A stretch of DNA of 64,000 nt from Fenollaria sporofastidiosus (GCF_943169635.2 NZ_OW968186.1:1116001-1180000); one strand, 5' to 3'. Shown: positions 1 through 8,696, counted from the stretch's first letter. The notes: generated by a model from the letters alone, not told the origin. A program made the numbers and translations.

Positions 1-1667
1 AAACAGATGAAGGCGAATTCGTAATTGATGACTCTATCGTTGAAAAGTATGATACTAAAGAAAACGAAGATGGATCAAAGACTTACACTTTCACTGTTAA
101 AAAAGGTCTTAAATATGCAGACGGTAAAGAAATCGATGCAAAAGACTATGTTGCTAGCTTCTTACTTTGGGGCTCAAAACTTATTGGACCTGACTTCTGT
201 AAAGGTAAAAACACAGGTGGTATGGACCTAGTAGGTTATGATGCATTTAGTAAGGGAGAAAAGAAAGAATTCGCTGGTGTTCATCTAATCGATGATTACA
301 CTTTCTCAGCAACAATAAATCCTGATAATACACCATATTTCTATGAATTAACTTCTGTATCAGCAAGTCCAGAAGATCTAGAATTCTGGTTAGGTAAAAA
401 AGTAGACATTAAAGATGACGGCGATGGATGTTACTTTGTTGAAGATATAAACACTGAAGAGTATGCGAATGCTGTTAAAGCAGCAAGAGATAAAAAGACT
501 CTTCCAGCAAGCGGTCCTTATATGTTAGAAAGCTATGATGAAGCACAAAAATTAATAACTATGGTTATCAACCCTAACTTCCAAGGCGATAGATTAGGCA
601 GAAAACCTCTAATTCAAAAAGTTATCATTAAGAAAGTTACAGAAGCAACTCAACTTGACGACTTAAAAACTGGTGGTGTTGACCTATTAAAGGGCATCAC
701 AAAGGGTGATGACATCAACGCTGGTATGGACTTAACAGAAGGCGAAGGCTTTGCTCATACAGATTATCCAAGATCTGGTTATGGTAAGATTGCATTCTCT
801 TGCGACGTTGGACCAACTCAATATGCAGAAGTAAGACAAGCACTTGCTTACTTACTAGACAGAAACGATTTCTGTAAACAATTTACAGGCGGATACGGTT
901 CTGTTGTTAGCGGACCTTTTGGTACAGCTCAATGGTTCTATCAAGAAACTAAGAAAGAACTTGAAGAAAAATTAAATTCTTATCCATATGACCCAGCTAA
1001 GGCTGTAGAATTACTGAAAAAAGCTGGCTTTACTCTAAACGAATCAGGCGCTGAATACCAAGAAGCCGACCCAGAAAAAGGCATAGAAGGAGACGGAACA
1101 AGATACAAAAAGATGGATGACGGTAAGTTAATGCCACTTGAAATCAAATGGGCATCTACTGAAAACAATGACGTATCTGACTTACTAGTTGTTAAATTAG
1201 CTGAAAACCCTGACCTTGTAAAAGCAGGTATCAAGATTCAAAGAGACGCAATGAGCTTTGATGAACTTCTTAACTGGATATACAGAGACGCATCAGTAGA
1301 TGCTAAGTATGCTGTTCCAACATATAACATGTTTAACTTAGCTACAAAGTTCCCAGCTGGTTATGATCAAAAAGAAACATATACAACAAAAGAAGATTTA
1401 ATCAAGCAAGGCTACAACACTAACCGCATCTTCGATAAAGACTTAGAGCAAGCAGCTATTGACATGGTTAAATGTTCACCAGATCAAAGAGATAAATTCA
1501 AGGAAAACTTTGTTAAATTCGTAACTAGATGGAATGAAATGCTTCCTGACCTACCACTATACTCTAACCAATTCTTTGACTTCTACAATTCTAAATTAAA
1601 GAATTGGGTTAATACTCAAATGAAGCCATTCGCATCAACAGTAATGGATGCTTGGGTTACAGAATAG
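1..1667 (+). CDS. Oligopeptide ABC transporter substrate-binding protein (family 5), 5' end missing
   Basis: Solute-binding protein of a peptide importer, which captures oligopeptides outside the cell and delivers them to the permeases encoded downstream. The open frame enters from the left edge in frame 3 and continues for about 555 residues, so the signal peptide/lipobox is outside the window. The visible start (YTFTVKKGLKYADGKEIDA) is the conserved family-5 segment where peptide-binding proteins list the predicted response of the bound ligand domain. Later segments such as the LLDRNDF and VELLKKAGF regions also fit the family. An off-frame ATG at 25 and an in-frame internal ATG at 222 are not the true start. 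It is first in an opp-type operon and is followed by a hairpin at 1698-1721 that may set its level above the permeases. Substrate specificity cannot be read from sequence. Confidence 0.93.
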   Translation, partial: TDEGEFVIDDSIVEKYDTKENEDGSKTYTFTVKKGLKYADGKEIDAKDYVASFLLWGSKLIGPDFCKGKNTGGMDLVGYDAFSKGEKKEFAGVHLIDDYTFSATINPDNTPYFYELTSVSASPEDLEFWLGKKVDIKDDGDGCYFVEDINTEEYANAVKAARDKKTLPASGPYMLESYDEAQKLITMVINPNFQGDRLGRKPLIQKVIIKKVTEATQLDDLKTGGVDLLKGITKGDDINAGMDLTEGEGFAHTDYPRSGYGKIAFSCDVGPTQYAEVRQALAYLLDRNDFCKQFTGGYGSVVSGPFGTAQWFYQETKKELEEKLNSYPYDPAKAVELLKKAGFTLNESGAEYQEADPEKGIEGDGTRYKKMDDGKLMPLEIKWASTENNDVSDLLVVKLAENPDLVKAGIKIQRDAMSFDELLNWIYRDASVDAKYAVPTYNMFNLATKFPAGYDQKETYTTKEDLIKQGYNTNRIFDKDLEQAAIDMVKCSPDQRDKFKENFVKFVTRWNEMLPDLPLYSNQFFDFYNSKLKNWVNTQMKPFASTVMDAWVTE

Positions 1668-1697
1668 TAAATATTAAAATTTAAAGTTTATTTTGTG

Positions 1698-1721
1698 GAA
1701 GGCAATAGAAATATTGCCTTC
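1698..1721 (+). other. Intercistronic hairpin between binding protein and permease
   Basis: A 9-bp perfect inverted repeat (gaaggcaat / attgccttc) with a 6-nt loop lies 30 bases after the binding-protein stop. It is followed by ctataaaaat rather than a T run, so it is not a good terminator. Such hairpins often protect the 3' end of the abundant binding-protein message or partly attenuate transcription into the permease genes. That role is inferred. Confidence 0.5.
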
Positions 1722-1749
1722 TATAAAAATACAGATAAGGTGGATGATG

Positions 1750-2736
1750 ATGGGAAAATATGTTATAAAAAGAATACTTTACATGGTATTCGTATTCTTT
1801 GTTATGTCTATTTTACTTTTCTTCTTATACAATATGATACCTTCAGACCCTGCAAGAGCAGAGCTTGAACCAATGAAGGCACAATTGAAACCAGAAGAGT
1901 ACAATAGAAGATATCAAGACTTAAGAAAACAATACGGTCTTGACGATCCTATGATAATGAGATATGGTAAATGGCTTGGTAGATTGTTACAAGGCGACTT
2001 AGGAGACTCAAGAGTATATAAAGATAAGGTTATAAATGTTGTAAAAGAACCTTTAAAACTTACTATATTTATTAATATTTTTGCAATAATTTTAGGTCTA
2101 GGTATAACTATACCTTTAGGTATTGCGTGTGCTGTTAAAAAGAATTCAGTTTTCGACCAAGTAACACAGGTATTAACAGTTATAGGTTACTCTATACCAG
2201 TTTTTATCACAGCACTAATGTTCATTTATGTATTTAGTGTTAAACTACAGTGGTTCCCAGTTAGTGGTATGAGAACTGCAGGAAAGAACTATACAGGTAT
2301 TAAGGATACACTTGATATCTTAAAGCACATTACGCTTCCTCTAATAATCATGACAGTAGGTTCACTTGGTGGTATGACAAGATACGTCAGAGCTGCTATG
2401 GATGACGCTTTAGGCATGGATTATATTAAGACTGCAAGAGCAAAGGGCTTAAAGGAAAAGGCTGTAATTTATTCACACGCGTGGAGAAATGCGCTTTTAC
2501 CAGTAGTTACACTAATTGTTGGCTGGTTTATGAGTATATTCTCTGGATCACTAATTATTGAAACAATGTTTAATTTAAATGGTATGGGTAAGTTCTACAT
2601 AGATGCTTTAAACAAGAAGGACTATGACTTAGCGCTTGCAATTCAGCTATTTTATATAATAATAACTCTAGTTGGAAACTTGGTTACTGACTTAACATAT
2701 GGCTTAGTTGACCCTAGAGTTAGAGTAGAAAATTAG
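1750..2736 (+). CDS. oppB: Oligopeptide/dipeptide ABC transporter permease, OppB/DppB type
   Basis: Inner-membrane permease that forms half of the peptide translocation pore with the second permease downstream. The first helix (IKRILYMVFVFFVMSILLFFL) follows the short cytoplasmic N-terminus, as in OppB/DppB. The EAA-type loop contacting the ATPases is visible as the stretch DYIKTARAKGLKEKAV, with the following HAWRNALLP. About 328 residues, normal for the family. Three consecutive ATG codons (1744, 1747, 1750) are present; 1750 is chosen because aaggtgg at 1737-1743 then has 6-nt spacing. A longer frame from 1693 would run through the upstream hairpin and has no ribosome site. It ends 9 nt before the next permease. 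Confidence 0.93.
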   Translation: MGKYVIKRILYMVFVFFVMSILLFFLYNMIPSDPARAELEPMKAQLKPEEYNRRYQDLRKQYGLDDPMIMRYGKWLGRLLQGDLGDSRVYKDKVINVVKEPLKLTIFINIFAIILGLGITIPLGIACAVKKNSVFDQVTQVLTVIGYSIPVFITALMFIYVFSVKLQWFPVSGMRTAGKNYTGIKDTLDILKHITLPLIIMTVGSLGGMTRYVRAAMDDALGMDYIKTARAKGLKEKAVIYSHAWRNALLPVVTLIVGWFMSIFSGSLIIETMFNLNGMGKFYIDALNKKDYDLALAIQLFYIIITLVGNLVTDLTYGLVDPRVRVEN

Positions 2737-2745
2737 GAGGTTAAA

Positions 2746-4572
2746 ATGGAAAAAGAAAACAAAGATACAAAACAAATACCTCCAAAGAAAAAAGGATTTA
2801 GTTTATTCAAGAAAAAGAAAAAAGACGTCATGGTAGAAGATGACATTCAAACACCTTTTAGAACTATACTTAATGTATTTCTTGCTAACAAGGTTGCTAT
2901 GACTGCATTTTTTATTTTCTTTGGTATTTTCTTATTAGTGTTAATAGGACCTTTATTCAATCCTTTAGACTTATCTTATGTTGAAACAACACAGTCTAAT
3001 ATTGCTCCAGGTTTTGATATACTTCCTTTACCAAACGGTCTTAAGAACATCAAAACGCTTAGTGTTGGATCTACATTCAGTGCAGCTGTTGATGAGAATG
3101 GCAAAATTTTTGTTTGGGGTAAAACAGCTATCTCTCAAAAAGTTGACGTAAGAAAAGTCCCTAAAGAAGTAAGAAAGGCTGGAAAAAATATTGTTAAAGT
3201 AGCTGCTGGTACTGACCACGTAATAGCACTTACTGATGATGGTAAAGTTCTTGGTTGGGGTAATAACAGACTTCAACAAGCAAAGGCTCCAGCAGAATTA
3301 ATGGGTGTTAAAGTTATTGATATAGCCGCATCAGACCAAGTGTCTTATGCACTAGATGACGATGGATACACATACGCTTGGGGTAATATGTCTATTAATG
3401 ACTACAAAGAAGGCCATGACTATCAAGGAGAAATTGTTAAAATAGCTACAAATCCTAATACAGCTTGCGGCATTACTAAAGATGGTAAGGTTGTACATTT
3501 AGGAGCTCAAGAATCGGGTCTATCAAAGGTACCTGAAATAAATGAAAAGGTTGTTGACCTTGCTTCTTCATACAATACATTCGTTGCTGTAGGAGAATCA
3601 GGCAAGATTTATATGTGGGGTAACCCAACTACAACTGGTGAGTGGGACGTTCCTGAAGATATACAAGGTAAGGTTAAGAATATATATGGACAAAGATATT
3701 CATACCTTGCTAAGTTAAATGATGATACTATCATTGAATGGGGTTCTAACTCATTAGGACAACTTAATGTGCCTCAAGAACTTAGAGGTAAAAAGGTAGA
3801 TAAAGTTTATACTGGTTTCTATCAAACACATGTTGTTGATCAATCTGGAAAGGTATATAGCTATGGTCACAAAGGTTACTTATTAGGTACTGATGACCTA
3901 GGCAGAGATATCTGGAACAGAATTCTTAACGGTGGTAGAAAATCTATGACTATAGGTGCTATCGCAGTTATAATCTCGACTATCATCGGCGTAATCGTTG
4001 GTGGTATTTCAGGCTTCGTTGGAGGCTGGGTTGATAACGTATTACAAAGGGTTGCTGAAATGATAGGTTCACTACCATTCCTACCATTTGCGATGATATT
4101 ATCAGCACTTGTTGGCCAAACAATGACTGCCGACCAAAAGATCTTTATGATCATGATTATACTTGGTTTACTATCTTGGACAGGACTTCAAAGACTTGTT
4201 CGTGCTCAAGTACTTTCAATTAGAGAGCAAGAGTATGTTGTTGCTGCAAGATCACTAGGTATTAAAGAAAAGAACATTATATTTAAACATATATTACCAA
4301 ACACTATATCTATAATTATAGTTAATGCTACGCTATCATTCGCATCAAGTATGCTTACGGAAGCATCACTATCATTCCTAGGCTTTGGTGTTCCAGCACC
4401 ATATCCAACATGGGGTAATATGCTTAACGGTGCTAATAACTCTATAATTATTCAAAGATACTGGTGGAGATGGGTATTCCCTTCTATTATACTAGGTGTT
4501 TGTGTAATTTGTATTAACTTAATAGGTGATGGCCTAAGAGATGCTATCGACCCTAGATCAGCTGAAAGATAG
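2746..4572 (+). CDS. oppC: OppC-type peptide ABC permease carrying an inserted seven-repeat RCC1-like propeller
   Basis: Second permease of the peptide importer, but 608 residues instead of the usual 290-330. The Lys-rich cytoplasmic N-terminus and TM1 (about 50-72) match OppC_N. The family motif GTDDLGRD is at 381-388, followed by the five-helix permease core with its EAA loop (VVAARSLGIKEKN) and HILPN. Between them, residues about 92-378 form seven repeats of 39-47 residues. Each has a DxxGKxxxWG-like end, with WG at 124-125, 171-172, 212-213, 291-292 and 332-333 and degenerate HLG/YG at 251-253 and 373-374. This is the RCC1 propeller pattern with RCC1's blade count. TM1 runs from inside to outside, so the propeller should sit outside the cell near the binding protein. 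Permease role is certain; the insert's role is unknown. Confidence 0.95.
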   Translation: MEKENKDTKQIPPKKKGFSLFKKKKKDVMVEDDIQTPFRTILNVFLANKVAMTAFFIFFGIFLLVLIGPLFNPLDLSYVETTQSNIAPGFDILPLPNGLKNIKTLSVGSTFSAAVDENGKIFVWGKTAISQKVDVRKVPKEVRKAGKNIVKVAAGTDHVIALTDDGKVLGWGNNRLQQAKAPAELMGVKVIDIAASDQVSYALDDDGYTYAWGNMSINDYKEGHDYQGEIVKIATNPNTACGITKDGKVVHLGAQESGLSKVPEINEKVVDLASSYNTFVAVGESGKIYMWGNPTTTGEWDVPEDIQGKVKNIYGQRYSYLAKLNDDTIIEWGSNSLGQLNVPQELRGKKVDKVYTGFYQTHVVDQSGKVYSYGHKGYLLGTDDLGRDIWNRILNGGRKSMTIGAIAVIISTIIGVIVGGISGFVGGWVDNVLQRVAEMIGSLPFLPFAMILSALVGQTMTADQKIFMIMIILGLLSWTGLQRLVRAQVLSIREQEYVVAARSLGIKEKNIIFKHILPNTISIIIVNATLSFASSMLTEASLSFLGFGVPAPYPTWGNMLNGANNSIIIQRYWWRWVFPSIILGVCVICINLIGDGLRDAIDPRSAER

Positions 4573-4584
4573 GAGGTAAGATTA

Positions 4585-5580
4585 ATGGCATTATTAGAAT
4601 TAAAAGACTTGCATACCTTTTTTACAACAAAAAAGGGAATAATCAAAGCTGTTAATGGCGTTTCCTATTCAGTAGAACAAGGTAAAACATTAGGAGTAGT
4701 AGGAGAAAGTGGTAGTGGTAAGAGCGTTTCTGCCATGAGTATCATTAAACTACTTGATGGTAATGGATATATTGACAGTGGTGAAATTTGGTTTGACGGA
4801 GAAAATATTACTGATATACCTAAGAACAAGATGGGTCATATCAGAGGTAATGATGTTTCTGTTATATTCCAAGAGCCAATGACTTCACTTAACCCTGTAT
4901 TTACAGTGGAAAGACAAGTAAGTGAGCCGTTCATTATTCACCAAGGCATGAACAAGAAAGAAGCAGCTGAAAAAGTTGTTGAAATGCTTAGCATGGTTAA
5001 GATTCCAAATCCAGAGACTGTTGCTAAACAATATCCTCACCAATTATCAGGTGGTATGAGACAAAGAGTCATGATCGCTATGGCACTTGCTTGCGTACCT
5101 AAGCTTCTTATAGCTGACGAACCAACAACTGCTCTTGACGTTACAATTCAAGCTCAAATACTTAGACTAATGAATGACTTAAAGAAGAGAATTGGTACTT
5201 CAATACTATTTATCACTCATGACCTTGGCGTTATTAACCAAATGGCTGATGACGTTGCCGTTATGTACTGTGGTCAAGTAGTTGAAAAGGCACCAAGAGA
5301 TATTATCTTCGAAGGAAAGAGTAAATTCATGCATCCATATACAGAAGGACTTATGGTATCTATACCAAGATTGGATACTCCTCAAGGCATGAAGCTAGAT
5401 GCTATACCTGGAGCTGTTCCGCACCCACTAAATTTACCTAAGGGCTGTAAATTTGCGCCTAGATGTAAATATAGAACTGAAAAGTGTGACAACTATCAAC
5501 CAGATCTAGTTAAGGTAGATGACAATCATGAAGTAAGATGTTTCTATCCTGAAAAGGGGGTAAGATCCGATGGAAAATAG
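4585..5580 (+). CDS. oppD: Oligopeptide ABC transporter ATP-binding protein OppD
   Basis: Cytoplasmic ATPase subunit that powers the peptide importer. It has Walker A (GESGSGKS), Q-loop (VIFQEPMTSLNP), signature (LSGGMRQRV), Walker B (LLIADEPTTALD) and the H-switch (ITHDLG). At 331 residues it has the normal OppD length. The C-terminal oligopeptide/dipeptide domain carries the usual cysteines (GCKFAPRC, then two more Cys), which in some relatives bind an Fe-S cluster. Start at 4585 follows a strong site (aggaggtaag). It overlaps the next ATPase gene by 11 nt, so translation is probably coupled and the two ATPases made in equal amounts. Confidence 0.96.
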   Translation: MALLELKDLHTFFTTKKGIIKAVNGVSYSVEQGKTLGVVGESGSGKSVSAMSIIKLLDGNGYIDSGEIWFDGENITDIPKNKMGHIRGNDVSVIFQEPMTSLNPVFTVERQVSEPFIIHQGMNKKEAAEKVVEMLSMVKIPNPETVAKQYPHQLSGGMRQRVMIAMALACVPKLLIADEPTTALDVTIQAQILRLMNDLKKRIGTSILFITHDLGVINQMADDVAVMYCGQVVEKAPRDIIFEGKSKFMHPYTEGLMVSIPRLDTPQGMKLDAIPGAVPHPLNLPKGCKFAPRCKYRTEKCDNYQPDLVKVDDNHEVRCFYPEKGVRSDGK

Positions 5581-6988
5581 AGAGTTACTATTTAGAATAC
5601 AAAACTTAAAACAATACTTCCCAGTACAAAAAGTTGGTAAGGAAGTTAAATATGTAAAAGCTAATGATGATATCTCATTGGATATTTACAAGGGTGAAAC
5701 TATCGGTTTAGTAGGAGAGTCTGGTTGCGGTAAATCTACTTTTGGTAGAACTTTATTACAACTATACAAGCAAACTGATGGTAGAACTATTTACTATGGC
5801 AGAACTAGATGGGAAGTAAATCCTAAATATGTATATAAACTAATCAATGGTTTTGCTAGCCATAAGAACAAAGTTAAAGAGCTTAAAGCTGAGATTGAGA
5901 AGGATACAGCTGCTTATGAAGCACTTGCTGAAGGCAAGGAAAAGGGAGAAGCGCTTAATAAGCTTAGAGAGGCTGAAAAGCAATATAAACTTCTTTATAA
6001 GGACTTAGCGCAAATAGCTGGAGCTTTGATATATCATGACAATGAAAGCGAAGTTAAATCTTTACTACTGAAGGAGCAAGAACTTAACCACAAAGTATTT
6101 CTTGCTAAGAAAAACGGCAAGGAAGATTCATCAGCAGAAAACGAATTAAAAGATGTTGAAGCAAAACTTGCGTCACTTAGAGAAGATGTTAAGGGACATG
6201 CTGAATACGAAAAAGCAGAAGGATATAGAGATGCTGGTGTAAACTTAGCAGAGCTTGAGTATGAAGAGATGAGACACTTAAGAAAAGATATGCAACTTAT
6301 CTTCCAAGACCCATATTCATCACTTAACCCACGTATGACTGTTGGACAAATTATATCTGAAGGTTTAGTAGCTCACGATATCTACAAACAAAAGGATAAG
6401 GCACTACAAGACTATGTTGTTAAGGTTATGCAAGATTGCGGTTTAGCTCACTACTTTATACACAGATACCCTCATCAATTCTCTGGCGGTCAAAGACAAA
6501 GAATTGGTATCGCTAGAAGTGTTGCATTAAAGCCTGACTTTATCGTTTGTGACGAAGCGGTATCAGCACTTGACGTATCTATTCAATCACAAATTATAAA
6601 CCTATTGATTGATTTAAAAGAAAAAGAAAATCTAACATATCTATTCATATCACATGACTTGTCAGTTATTAAATATATATCTGATAAGGTAGGTGTAATG
6701 TACTTAGGTAATATAGTTGAGTTTGCAGACTCTAAGGAGTTATATGCTAGACCAGTGCATCCATATACAGAGGCACTTCTAGGCGCAATACCAACTACTG
6801 ACTCTAAGAAAGAAATACAAATACTAGAAGGAGACATACCAAGTCCTATCAATCCACCTAAGGGCTGTAAGTTCCACACTAGATGTAAATATGCTACTGA
6901 AGAATGCAAGACAGTTGTACCAGTATTTGAAGAAGTAAGACCTGGACACTTTGTTGCATGTCATCACAAGCTAAACTTAGATAAGTAA
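5570..6988 (+). CDS. oppF: Oligopeptide ABC transporter ATP-binding protein OppF with long internal insertion
   Basis: Second ATPase of the importer. Walker A (GESGCGKST, residues 49-57), Q-loop (LIFQDP, Gln about 246), signature FSGGQ (304-308), Walker B (FIVCDE, 324-329) and the Cys-containing C-terminal domain are all present. The protein is 472 residues against about 310-330 for the family. The Walker A lysine is about 190 residues from the Q-loop Gln instead of about 50. The extra segment (about 82-234) is highly charged, rich in Lys, Glu, Ala and Leu, and looks like helical hairpins or coiled coil. It sits in the arm region between Walker A and the Q-loop. The catalytic motifs are intact, so it should be active. 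The start has a clear site (aaaaggggg) inside oppD. Confidence 0.95.
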   Translation: MENRELLFRIQNLKQYFPVQKVGKEVKYVKANDDISLDIYKGETIGLVGESGCGKSTFGRTLLQLYKQTDGRTIYYGRTRWEVNPKYVYKLINGFASHKNKVKELKAEIEKDTAAYEALAEGKEKGEALNKLREAEKQYKLLYKDLAQIAGALIYHDNESEVKSLLLKEQELNHKVFLAKKNGKEDSSAENELKDVEAKLASLREDVKGHAEYEKAEGYRDAGVNLAELEYEEMRHLRKDMQLIFQDPYSSLNPRMTVGQIISEGLVAHDIYKQKDKALQDYVVKVMQDCGLAHYFIHRYPHQFSGGQRQRIGIARSVALKPDFIVCDEAVSALDVSIQSQIINLLIDLKEKENLTYLFISHDLSVIKYISDKVGVMYLGNIVEFADSKELYARPVHPYTEALLGAIPTTDSKKEIQILEGDIPSPINPPKGCKFHTRCKYATEECKTVVPVFEEVRPGHFVACHHKLNLDK

Positions 6989-7194
6989 TGTTTTTTCAAA
7001 AGAAAATTGATCGTGCCTTTGAAGAGCTCAAGAAAACTTCAGGTAAGTATGATGAGAAAGGTAATCTAGTCGATACTAAAAATGAAGATACTGAGAAGGG
7101 CGACATTGCTGCAATGTTTCTTGCTGCAGCTAAGGTATTCGGCCCGATCTTTATAGTTTTGATTATAATTTTAATATTAACTAGACCAAGATAA
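6988..7194 (+). CDS. Small single-pass membrane protein at the end of the opp operon
   Basis: A 68-residue protein not recognised as a named family. The N-terminal half is charged (FEELKKTSGKYDEKGNLVD), followed by one hydrophobic helix (about 43-65) and a short Arg-Pro-Arg end. Its ATG shares a base with the oppF stop (taatg), which implies translational coupling, and a terminator follows 6 bases after its stop. The position suggests a small accessory subunit or stabiliser of the transporter, which is inference. It is short enough that homology evidence would matter. The charged, in-operon, terminator-bounded arrangement supports a real gene. Confidence 0.7.
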   Translation: MFFQKKIDRAFEELKKTSGKYDEKGNLVDTKNEDTEKGDIAAMFLAAAKVFGPIFIVLIIILILTRPR

Positions 7195-7199
7195 AGATT

Positions 7200-7227
7200 A
7201 AAGCTACGAGTAATCGTAGCTTTTTTT
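7200..7227 (+). terminator. Intrinsic terminator of the opp operon
   Basis: A perfect stem (agctacga / tcgtagct) with a gtaa loop is followed directly by seven T residues. It lies just after the small membrane protein gene and closes the operon. Confidence 0.9.
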
Positions 7228-7395
7228 ATGGTAGAAGCTCTTGACCATGTGTGAGAATCATATATATACATTGACAAATACATATATATAAATGAACTTA
7301 GAGCAAGGCAGAGATTAATATACAAAATATTTTGCTCTTGTTTAGTTTAGCACGATTAAGGGTAAATAAAGAATAATAATAAAGGAGGTTTTCTT
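7228..7395. other. Intergenic region upstream of the exported protein gene
   Basis: An AT-rich spacer. It contains a consensus-like TTGACA at 7271-7276 and TATATA runs nearby, but no -10 at proper spacing. There is also a weak inverted repeat, gagcaa (7301-7306) / ttgctc (7332-7337). A promoter for the next gene must lie here because a terminator precedes it, but I cannot place it with confidence. No RNA gene or small ORF was recognised. Confidence 0.4.
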
Positions 7396-8274
7396 ATGAA
7401 AAGGAAAGTATGTTTATTTTTAATATTAGTATTGCTACTTACAAACGCAGTCTATGCAGCTGAACTTAAAGTGAATGTGCCAAACGGCTATGTTTTAAGT
7501 GAAGCAGAGATCGAAAGACTGAACCTGGTTATTAACAAGAAGATGAAAGATGAAAATGATGAAAGAGAAGACTTAGTTGGTTATGTTATACCAGTTTACA
7601 ATCTATCGACAGAGTACTTATTTAACAACGCAAATAAAACATTAGAAGATTCCTTTGTTGATAAAGGAAACGCCATTATGATCATTAAAGATAAGATAGG
7701 TCCATTTATGCAAGCGGGACTAGTTAAATCAAGTAAGGGGCTTATAGTTGAAACATACTCGGATATAGACGAAGGACTACTTGAAGCCATCACTCTATTA
7801 AAAACAAAGAGTATGACAAGTCCAAGATACTTAAGTTTGGATTTGACAAGTAAACCTAGTTTAATACTTGCAAGCGAAGGCAAAGTAAACAAGGCTATAT
7901 CAGTAGATCTTTTAAACAATAGGGATAAAAATAGTATAGATCTTGATGGTGCTATCTTGGATACAAACGATGTGTATGAGCAAATCAAGCAAAACAAGAT
8001 TGCAGATATGGAGCTTACTGTTGAGAACCTTAAGAAAGGCGAGCCATACAAGACTGATCAAATATCACTATTTAAGCCTGTTAAAGCTCAAAAAGCAGAT
8101 AAGAAGAGCTATATAAAATTAATACTTATAGTTGTATTAGTAGCTATACTTGTGATATTAGCTTACTTATTCTTAATGAAAAAGTCTTCTAAGAAAATAA
8201 ACTTTAAGAACAAAAAACATAAAAAAGACAAGGACAACACAGAAGATATTAATAATGATGATATCTTGTTGTAA
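7396..8274 (+). CDS. Exported, C-terminally membrane-anchored protein, distantly TPM-like
   Basis: A 292-residue protein with a clear signal peptide (residues 1-21, ending VYA before AELKV). It has an extracytoplasmic domain of about 210 residues, a single transmembrane helix (about 241-261), and a very basic then acidic cytoplasmic tail. The order signal, soluble alpha/beta domain, TM helix and charged tail is that of TPM-domain (YgcG-like) proteins. The segment around residues 20-110 is compatible with a diverged TPM fold, but I do not see the usual VxDxAxxLS opening, so this is weak. Strong ribosome site aaaggagg at 7381-7388. Function unknown. Confidence 0.8.
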   Translation: MKRKVCLFLILVLLLTNAVYAAELKVNVPNGYVLSEAEIERLNLVINKKMKDENDEREDLVGYVIPVYNLSTEYLFNNANKTLEDSFVDKGNAIMIIKDKIGPFMQAGLVKSSKGLIVETYSDIDEGLLEAITLLKTKSMTSPRYLSLDLTSKPSLILASEGKVNKAISVDLLNNRDKNSIDLDGAILDTNDVYEQIKQNKIADMELTVENLKKGEPYKTDQISLFKPVKAQKADKKSYIKLILIVVLVAILVILAYLFLMKKSSKKINFKNKKHKKDKDNTEDINNDDILL

Positions 8275-8301
8275 TATATATTAAAAGGAGCTTCGATTAA
8301 G

Positions 8302-8688
8302 ATGGGATATAGAATACTATTTTTAGTATCAGTATCGTTTGTACCACTATTACTTATTGCAATTGGAAAAATATTTGCTAAATTTCCAATCAAAGAGCCA
8401 AATATTGCTGTTGGCTTTAGAACAAAGCTTGCTATGAAGAACAAGGACACTTGGAACTACGCACAAGAATTATTCCCAAAGGTATGGATTAAACTTGGCT
8501 CATACTTGCTACCAATAAGCATTGCTGTTATGTATGTAATGCACAGTGATGATAAGGACTCTGCAGGCAGTGCTGCACTCGTTATAATGCTTGTTCAGGC
8601 TTTAGCGATGCTTGTATCAATATATAGCGTCAATCAAAAGCTAAAGAAAGCCTTCAATAGTGACGGAACACGTAAACAATTTCAATAG
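8302..8688 (+). CDS. SdpI-family membrane protein
   Basis: A 128-residue integral membrane protein with three hydrophobic segments. The central motif GFRTKLAMKNKDTWNYAQEL is the SdpI signature (GxRTxxxxxxxxxWxxA). In Bacillus, SdpI gives immunity to the SdpC toxin and sequesters its repressor, but most family members have no known role. The ribosome site aaaggagc precedes the ATG, and the 27-nt gap from the upstream exported protein suggests co-transcription. No SdpC-like toxin or ArsR-type repressor is nearby, so an immunity function is not supported by context. Confidence 0.82.
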   Translation: MGYRILFLVSVSFVPLLLIAIGKIFAKFPIKEPNIAVGFRTKLAMKNKDTWNYAQELFPKVWIKLGSYLLPISIAVMYVMHSDDKDSAGSAALVIMLVQALAMLVSIYSVNQKLKKAFNSDGTRKQFQ

Positions 8689-8696
8689 ATAATATA

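Noticed and set aside
25..231. A 68-residue reading frame opening at 25
   Set aside because: It is off-frame within the binding-protein gene, whose frame 3 is open from the left edge and carries the family's conserved segment.
7271..7299. TTGACA as a clear promoter for the exported protein gene
   Set aside because: No TATAAT-like box lies at 16-18 nt; the nearby TATATA runs are too close, so only an unplaced promoter is stated.
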